DNA of 15,209 nucleotides from Thermococcus sp. (lineage in GTDB: Archaea > Methanobacteriota_B > Thermococci > Thermococcales > Thermococcaceae), in NCBI RefSeq assembly GCF_027066465.1, contig NZ_JAMONU010000047.1, positions 1 through 15,209 on the forward strand, given 5' to 3'. Below the pieces are notes generated by a model that did no database searches, was not told the origin of the DNA, and was given only the letters and a program-made list of their open reading frames with translations. The translations under genes were made by a program, and so were the position numbers. Positions 11,155 to 15,209 of this stretch are shown here, in pieces. Numbering within the stretch: the stretch's first letter is position 1; each line of letters begins with the position of its first letter.

Positions 11155-12526
11155 TTGCAGGCCAACGTCAACCTCGACGCTCTTCTTGAGAAGATGAAAG
11201 CTGAGCTGGAGCGGGTAAAAGAAGCTCCACAAATTGACTTTACTAAAATTAACAACTGCCTAAATATTGCCAAAAAAGCTGCTGAGGAGAGAGACGCGAG
11301 AAACTAGAGCATGATGTGGAATTTCATCAAAAGGATGTTGAAAGATTTAAAAGATGGACACTAATAACGACACCTCTTGGGGCGTTAGGTGCTTACCTAT
11401 TCATCAAATCTATAAACAATCTCAGCGTTTTAATAGTGGCAGTAGCTCTTTCATCATTTTGGTTTACATTCCCCTTCCTTTGGTATGACGCACATCGTAG
11501 CTATTCTCAAGCTAAGGCTAAGTTATTGAAAGCACAGAAGCAAGAAAAAGAGCTTCTTGAAGATGTGCAACAAGCCTGTAGTGGAGACGTTTCAAAAATG
11601 TTAGCACAGTTTAAAAAATCTTGGAAACAGGCTTATATTGATGTTCTACGGCAACTATTAGCAAAGCAATTTTGGCATTAGCTGAAGGAGATTTTGAGAA
11701 CGCTGCTTCAAATCTCAAACTCGCTACGAAAGAGTTGAAAGACTTGAACATCCTCGCTTCAAAATTAACAAGAGATCTTTTAGGGTGGAAATCCCAAGAA
11801 GTTTTAAAAGATGTTATTGGCCAAGAAGTAGTGCCTAAGCCATTACATGATACTGCCATAATGTTGAAGGCATTAAAATTCGCCGCCCGCGCCTGCGACG
11901 CCCTATACCTCGGTGACGTCGAGAAGATGCGTGAACTCCTCAATGAAGCCCGTGAAATGCTCGACGAGCGCGATAAGTTCGTCATCGGCAACGTTAAGTT
12001 CTTCAAATACCTCTTTGAGTTCCACTACTTCCTTCTCAAGGCCGTCGTCGAGGCTTACGAGGCCGAAATCGGAGCGGTCGCTAAAACCACTTAGGAGCAG
12101 GCGGAGCGCTTCGCAGAGGCGAAGCCAGTTGAAGTGCCCGAGACGGTTGAGAAAGTTACAGTCTCGGCGGAAGAGCCCGAAAAGGAACTCTACCGCGGTG
12201 AAGTCCGCTTCAAGATGGGGGCGATGAGTCAGGAGCGCGTCGGAAACCTCGTGATAACGAACAAGAGGCTCAAGCTCACGGGCAAGTACAGGCTTAGGGG
12301 CTACGTTGCAACGGTCGCCATAAAGGCCGCTTTGAGAGCGGCTGGAGTTGGTGAAGTTTACGAGGACATTCCGCTGAGCGAGATAAAGTTCCTTCAGCTC
12401 AAGAAGGCCCTTCTCGGTGGTTATTACCTTGAGTTCAAGGCAAGGGGCAAGAAGTACACGATTTACACCGACGCCGCCCAGCACATCTACAACCTTCTGA
12501 GACAGTACGGTGCTGAGACCGTTTAG
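11155..12526 (+). pseudogene. Broken gene for a coiled-coil/two-TM/PH-like-domain protein (two frameshifts and one stop)
   Basis: Four fragments read as one protein of about 450 residues. (1) 11155-11307: N-terminal helix (NVNLDALLEKMKAEL), closed by TAG. One extra base in the A run near 11300 would join it to (2), which continues KLEHDVEFHQKDVERFKRW and has two membrane segments around LITTPLGALGAYLF and LSVLIVAVALSSFWF. (2) stops at 11681; a second one-base loss near 11645-11665 would join it to (3), ISKAILALAEGDFENAA, a helical stretch. (3) ends at an in-frame TAG (12092-12094). After it the same frame continues as EQAERFAEAKPVEVPE and a GRAM/PH-like beta domain (NLVITNKRLKL...YYLEFKARGKKYTIYT) to 12526. 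The start could be TTG 11155 or GTG 11149. Function unknown; short products may still be made. Confidence 0.75.
11217..11880. other. AT-rich central segment of the broken gene
   Basis: Hand counts of 60-base lines give about 32% GC at 11221-11280, 40% at 11341-11400 and 38% at 11521-11580. The neighbouring line at 11161-11220 has about 52% and 11881-11940 about 67%. The right edge is abrupt (GGCATTAAAATT then CGCCGCCCGCGCC). Both frameshifts lie inside the AT-rich part, and the amber stop lies outside it. The pattern fits a recombinant or imported centre between native ends of the gene. Confidence 0.6.
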
Positions 12527-12530
12527 GGAA

Positions 12531-12547
12531 AACTTTTTCTCCTTTCT
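12531..12547 (+). terminator. T/C-rich stretch after the broken gene
   Basis: AACTTTTTCTCCTTTCT right after the last stop may terminate transcription. Part of it (GAAAACTTTTTC) could alternatively be a weak TATA box for the next gene. Confidence 0.3.
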
Positions 12548-12563
12548 TTCCAACTTTTGGTCG

Positions 12564-12884
12564 ATGGAAGCGAAGAAGCTTATTCATAATGCTGTAATGA
12601 AGTCAGCGGATAAGCATGGGGTTAAGGTAGTTGAAATAATCTTGTTCGGCTCCCGCGCTAGGGGTGATTTCAGAGCCGACAGCGATTGGGACGTTCTCAT
12701 AGTAACCGCTCATCCTTTAAATTGGGAAGAAAGGCTGGCCTTCACCGGGGAAATACGGAAAACGCTCGCAAAGAAAGGCCTCGCGACGGACATACTCGTC
12801 ATCTCGAAGGACGAACTTGAGAAAGTGAAAGGTGCCAAAGAGTACATCTACCACTACGCCCTGCGTGAGGGGGTTAAGATATGA
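12564..12884 (+). CDS. Minimal nucleotidyltransferase (MNT), antitoxin-like
   Basis: 106 residues, the size of stand-alone MNT proteins. The catalytic motif is complete: Gly29-Ser30 in FGSRARGDF, Asp41 and Asp43 in SDWDVLIV, and the third carboxylate Asp76 in ATDILVIS. MNT proteins paired with HEPN proteins act as antitoxins, in characterised cases by transferring AMP to the HEPN partner (type VII systems). A GTG at 12510 is in frame but lies within the preceding fragment's coding end. ATG 12564 lacks a strong ribosome site, so the message may be leaderless or have a very short leader. The stop overlaps the HEPN start (ATGA). Confidence 0.9.
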   Translation: MEAKKLIHNAVMKSADKHGVKVVEIILFGSRARGDFRADSDWDVLIVTAHPLNWEERLAFTGEIRKTLAKKGLATDILVISKDELEKVKGAKEYIYHYALREGVKI

Positions 12885-13258
12885 GCTGGAGAGACTGGAT
12901 AAGAAAAGGCCGTGACGACCTAAGACTCGCGGAACTTGCACTCGAAAACGGCATCTTTGACTACGCCGCTTTTCACGCCCAGCAGGCCGTTGAAAAGTTC
13001 TTGAAGGCGTTCTTAATCAAACACGGCAAACCCCTTGTTAGAACCCACGATATAGCCTACCTTATCGAGCGGTGCAAGGAGATAGACCCCTCGTTCGAGG
13101 AGTTGTACGACCTAAAAGCCCACTACCTCTCGGATTTTGCCGTTGAGGTCAGGTATCCCGGCTACTACTCGGTTCCCGGGGAGCTTGCCGGGGAAGCAAT
13201 CGAAATCGCACGGAAGGTTCTGAACTTCGTTTTGATGAAACTGGGTGAAAGAAAATGA
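12881..13258 (+). CDS. HEPN-domain protein, MNT partner
   Basis: 125 residues, all helical. AAFHAQQAVEKFLKAFLIKHG (residues 29-49) and the following RTHDIAYLIERC are the hallmarks of the PF05168-type HEPN domain. In RNase-active HEPN toxins a C-terminal R-x4-6-H motif is needed. Here the matching place reads VEVRYPGYYS (Arg91, then tyrosines, no His), so ribonuclease activity is doubtful and Tyr95/Tyr96 are possible modification targets of the MNT (inference). It begins inside the MNT stop and ends inside the hycI start (both ATGA), so three genes form one translationally coupled unit. Confidence 0.9.
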   Translation: MSWRDWIRKGRDDLRLAELALENGIFDYAAFHAQQAVEKFLKAFLIKHGKPLVRTHDIAYLIERCKEIDPSFEELYDLKAHYLSDFAVEVRYPGYYSVPGELAGEAIEIARKVLNFVLMKLGERK

Positions 13259-13728
13259 ACCTCGAAGAACTCTTCCAGGGAAAGAAAAGGGTCGTGGTCT
13301 GCGGAATCGGGAACGACATCCGGGGGGACGACGCCTTCGGCGTTCTGGTCGCGGAGAGGCTAAAGGAGTTGCTGGACAACCCCGACGTCCTCGTGCTGAA
13401 CTGCGGGGAGGTTCCGGAGAACTACACTGGGAAGATAGCGAGCTTTAAGCCAGACCTCGTTGTCCTCGTCGATGCCGTTGATTTCGGCGGTGAGGTCGGC
13501 GAGTACATCATAGCCGACCCGGAGGGGACGCTCGGGGAGGCAATATCGACGCACGGACTTCCGCTGAAGTTCGTCACCCGGTTCATGAAAACTATGATTA
13601 ACGCTGAGTTCGTGCTCATCGGCTGTCAGCCGGGCTCAACAGGCCTCTTTCAGGAGCCGAGCGAGCTGATAAAGAAGCGCGCCGAGAGACTGGCGGAACT
13701 GCTGGCGGGGATTCTCAACAAGGAATAG
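13255..13728 (+). CDS. hycI: [NiFe]-hydrogenase maturation protease HycI
   Basis: 157 residues. The endopeptidase removes the C-terminal tail of the hydrogenase large subunit after nickel insertion. The motif GIGNDIRGDDAFG (residues 17-29) carries the metal-ligand carboxylate at Asp26 (or Asp25). A second ligand is expected in LVDAVDFGG (Asp73/Asp76), and His100 in STHGLPL would be the third. The late segment IGCQPGSTGLF is also typical. It resembles T. kodakarensis HycI, which is encoded close to hypA/hypB in that genome as I remember. Here it is 2.57 kb from hypB and overlaps the HEPN gene by ATGA, so its expression probably depends on the MNT-HEPN promoter. The client hydrogenase is not in the window. 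Confidence 0.94.
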   Translation: MNLEELFQGKKRVVVCGIGNDIRGDDAFGVLVAERLKELLDNPDVLVLNCGEVPENYTGKIASFKPDLVVLVDAVDFGGEVGEYIIADPEGTLGEAISTHGLPLKFVTRFMKTMINAEFVLIGCQPGSTGLFQEPSELIKKRAERLAELLAGILNKE

Positions 13729-13769
13729 TCCCCCACTGAATCCCCCAATATTATTTCAAGTCCAAGCCC

Positions 13770-13783
13770 CAAAGCTTATAAGC
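13770..13783 (+). promoter_or_regulatory. TATA box of the ATPase gene
   Basis: CAAAGCTTATAAGC, centred 27 bases ahead of ATG 13804. Transcription would start at about 13802, giving a leaderless message; indeed no ribosome site precedes the ATG. Confidence 0.6.
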
Positions 13784-13792
13784 CATGAAACG

Positions 13793-13819
13793 TACTCACG
13801 AGTATGATACTCACGAGTA
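13793..13819. repeat. Tandem repeat of a 12-base palindromic unit spanning the ATPase start codon
   Basis: TACTCACGAGTA occurs at 13793-13804 and again at 13808-13819, a 15-base period. Each copy is an inverted repeat (TACTC, AC, GAGTA). The first copy lies at the predicted transcription start and the ATG (13804-13806) starts at its last base; the second is inside codons 2-6. Two dyads on one DNA face at roughly 1.5 helical turns suggest a repressor site, possibly autoregulatory. Confidence 0.6.
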
Positions 13820-15171
13820 AGTTCATTGACCGCGAGAGCGAGCTCAAGTTCCTGAGGTCAAGGTACGCCTCGGGGAAGCCAGAACTGATAATCCTCTACG
13901 GCCGGAGGAGGATAGGCAAGACGTACCTCCTTCAAAGGTTCCTCTCGGAGGTCGGGGGAGTTTATCTTCTCGCGGAGGAGAGCGAGACCATCTTAGAGGA
14001 TTTCTCAGAGAGACTGGCGGAGTACTTCAACGACCCGTTCCTGCGGGAGAACCCGCTCCAGAGCTGGAAAGCGTTTTTCACTTACCTCGCGGGAAAAAGC
14101 GGGGAGAGGCTCGTCGTGGTGATAGACGAGGTTCAGTACGTGGCTAAGGCCCATAGGGAATTCCTCAGCGTCCTTCAGAAGTACTGGGATTTTCACCTTT
14201 CGAAGACGAAGATAATGCTCGTTCTCTGCGGCTCGCTGGTTTCCTTCATGGAGGGCGTTCTTTCAGCCAAATCGCCGATATACGGGCGGAGAACCGGGGC
14301 GTGGAAGGTCGAGGAGATGAGCTTTTTTAAGGTCAGGAAGTTCCACCCGCTGAGCACGGAGGAGGCGGTCTATGTCTATTCCGTCTTCGGTGGCGTCCCG
14401 CAGTACTGGGCCGACTACAATCCCGAGCTTGACTTCTGGGACAACCTCAGAGTTCTGCTCCTCTCGAAGGGCGCCAAGTACTACGACGAGCCGAAGTACC
14501 TCCTCAAGGAGGAGCTCCGCGACGTCTCGCGCTACTTCTCAATCCTCAGGGCAATAGCGCTCGGCTACACCCGCTTCGGGGAGATAGCGGACAAAGCGAG
14601 AATAGAGAAGAACTCGCTCGGCAAGTACCTGCTCGTCCTTCAGGAGATGGGCTACGTTACCGAGGAACTGCCCGTAACCGGCGGAAAGCGGGGGCGCTAC
14701 CGCATAGCGGACAACCTCTTCAACTTCTGGTTCCGCTTCGTCTATCCGCGGAGGAGCGAAATCGAGATGGGGATTGACGTTGCTGACGACATTAAGCGGA
14801 ACTTCAACGAGTACCTCGGCTTCGTTTTCGAGGAAATTGCGAGGGAGTTCCTCATCGAGCTGAACAGAAGAGGGGAGCTTCCGTTCCGCTTCACAAAAAT
14901 CGGCCGCTGGTGGAGAAAAGGAGAGGAGATTGATTTGGTCGCTTTGAACGAGCGGGAAAAGAAAGCTATGTTCGTCGAGGTCAAGTGGAAGAAACTGAGC
15001 GAAAGGGAAGCGCGGGGAATTCTGAAGGACCTGGAGAGGAAAGCAGAACTCGTTGGGATTGAGGGCTGGGAGAAGAGCTACGGGCTTGTTGCTAAGAGTG
15101 TTGAAGGAAAAGAGGAGCTGAGGAAAGAGGTCTTTTTGGTCTGGGATCTAAAGGACTTCGAGAGAATTTAA
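13804..15171 (+). CDS. Archaeal AAA-type ATPase with DUF234 (PD-(D/E)XK-like) C-terminus
   Basis: 455 residues, the usual size for this archaeal family. Residues 1-20 (FIDRESELKFL) are the conserved cap. Walker A is GRRRIGKT (33-40), Walker B VVVIDE with Asp108-Glu109, and a sensor-like segment is LCGSLVSFMEG. A winged-helix stretch follows (GEIADKARIEKNSLGKYLLVLQEMGYV). The C-terminal DUF234 part has EIDLVA (Asp377) and FVEVKWKK (Glu392, Lys394), which is the D...E-x-K pattern of the PD-(D/E)XK nuclease fold. Such proteins are numerous in hyperthermophiles, often linked with mobile or defence islands; function unproven. The gene is not coupled to hycI; it has its own promoter and appears leaderless. 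ATG 13784 is out of frame and closes after 11 codons. Confidence 0.92.
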   Translation: MILTSKFIDRESELKFLRSRYASGKPELIILYGRRRIGKTYLLQRFLSEVGGVYLLAEESETILEDFSERLAEYFNDPFLRENPLQSWKAFFTYLAGKSGERLVVVIDEVQYVAKAHREFLSVLQKYWDFHLSKTKIMLVLCGSLVSFMEGVLSAKSPIYGRRTGAWKVEEMSFFKVRKFHPLSTEEAVYVYSVFGGVPQYWADYNPELDFWDNLRVLLLSKGAKYYDEPKYLLKEELRDVSRYFSILRAIALGYTRFGEIADKARIEKNSLGKYLLVLQEMGYVTEELPVTGGKRGRYRIADNLFNFWFRFVYPRRSEIEMGIDVADDIKRNFNEYLGFVFEEIAREFLIELNRRGELPFRFTKIGRWWRKGEEIDLVALNEREKKAMFVEVKWKKLSEREARGILKDLERKAELVGIEGWEKSYGLVAKSVEGKEELRKEVFLVWDLKDFERI

Positions 15172-15187
15172 GGCAAACTATTGATTT

Positions 15188-15207
15188 CCAATATCTAATA
15201 TCTCAAA
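15188..15207. repeat. Second copy of the ATATCTAATAT core near the window end
   Basis: CCAATATCTAATATCTCAAA lies 17 bases behind the ATPase stop and contains the 11-base core ATATCTAATAT found inside the palindrome at 7704-7720. The symmetry is imperfect here. It may belong to the promoter region of the next gene, outside the window. Confidence 0.3.
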
Positions 15208-15209
15208 TT

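Noticed and set aside
11296..11305. Programmed -1 frameshifting as explanation for the first break
   Set aside because: There is only a short GAAAC run and no heptameric slippery site or obvious stimulatory structure; a lost A is simpler.
12092..12094. In-frame TAG read as pyrrolysine
   Set aside because: Thermococcales are not known to encode pyrrolysine machinery, and the same gene carries two frameshifts, so decay or sequence error is more likely.
11903..12553. A 216-codon minus-strand frame over the broken gene's 3' part
   Set aside because: The plus-strand frame reads as a PH-like domain with good codon texture; the antisense frame does not resemble any protein.

Overview
The window looks like a chromosomal segment of a hyperthermophilic euryarchaeon of the order Thermococcales, most likely a Thermococcus. 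The reasons are AT-rich TATA/BRE boxes about 40-60 bases ahead of the start codons, GGTGAT/GGAGG ribosome sites, very tight gene packing with ATGA overlaps, and a HypA whose length and cysteine positions match the Thermococcus kodakarensis protein as I remember it. It also carries the atypical Mrp/MinD-type HypB known from that group. No database search was run; all family calls are from reading the proteins.

Layout. (a) 1-1292, minus strand: an FmdE-family metalloprotein overlapping a lipoprotein substrate-binding protein of an Fe/cobalamin-type ABC importer, which is cut by the left edge. (b) 1405-1734: a small NifX/NifB-like protein. (c) 1823-7251: a block of transport and redox genes, namely two paralogous TDT/SLAC1-type carriers, an ACR3/bile-acid-symporter-type carrier, a UspA protein, a 2x[4Fe-4S] ferredoxin-like protein, a TauE/SafE exporter and a GbsR/MarR-like regulator. 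The genes form divergent and convergent pairs with overlapping or nearly touching 3' ends. (d) 7322-9404: a small membrane protein divergent from a large radical SAM/SPASM enzyme. (e) 9542-13728: the [NiFe]-hydrogenase maturation genes hypA-hypB and, 2.5 kb later, hycI. Between them are an orphan UPF0175 gene, a broken multi-domain membrane gene with an AT-rich centre, and an MNT-HEPN toxin-antitoxin-like pair that overlaps hycI by ATGA. (f) 13804-15171: an archaeal AAA ATPase with a DUF234 PD-(D/E)XK-like tail, whose start codon is embedded in a tandem repeat.

How it may work together. The usp/ferredoxin intergenic region carries a perfect match to the extended SurR motif (GTTn3AACn5GTT), and a core SurR site precedes the first TDT gene. 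With TauE/SafE and TDT (a superfamily that includes the sulfite exporter SSU1), this suggests that region (c) is a sulfur- or redox-responsive anion-efflux module. That is inference. HypA-HypB supplies nickel and HycI trims the large subunit of a hydrogenase encoded elsewhere. Hydrogenases are themselves SurR-controlled in Pyrococcus, so both halves of the window could respond to elemental sulfur.

No tRNA, rRNA, CRISPR array or transposase was recognised. No gene-free stretch exceeds about 170 bases.
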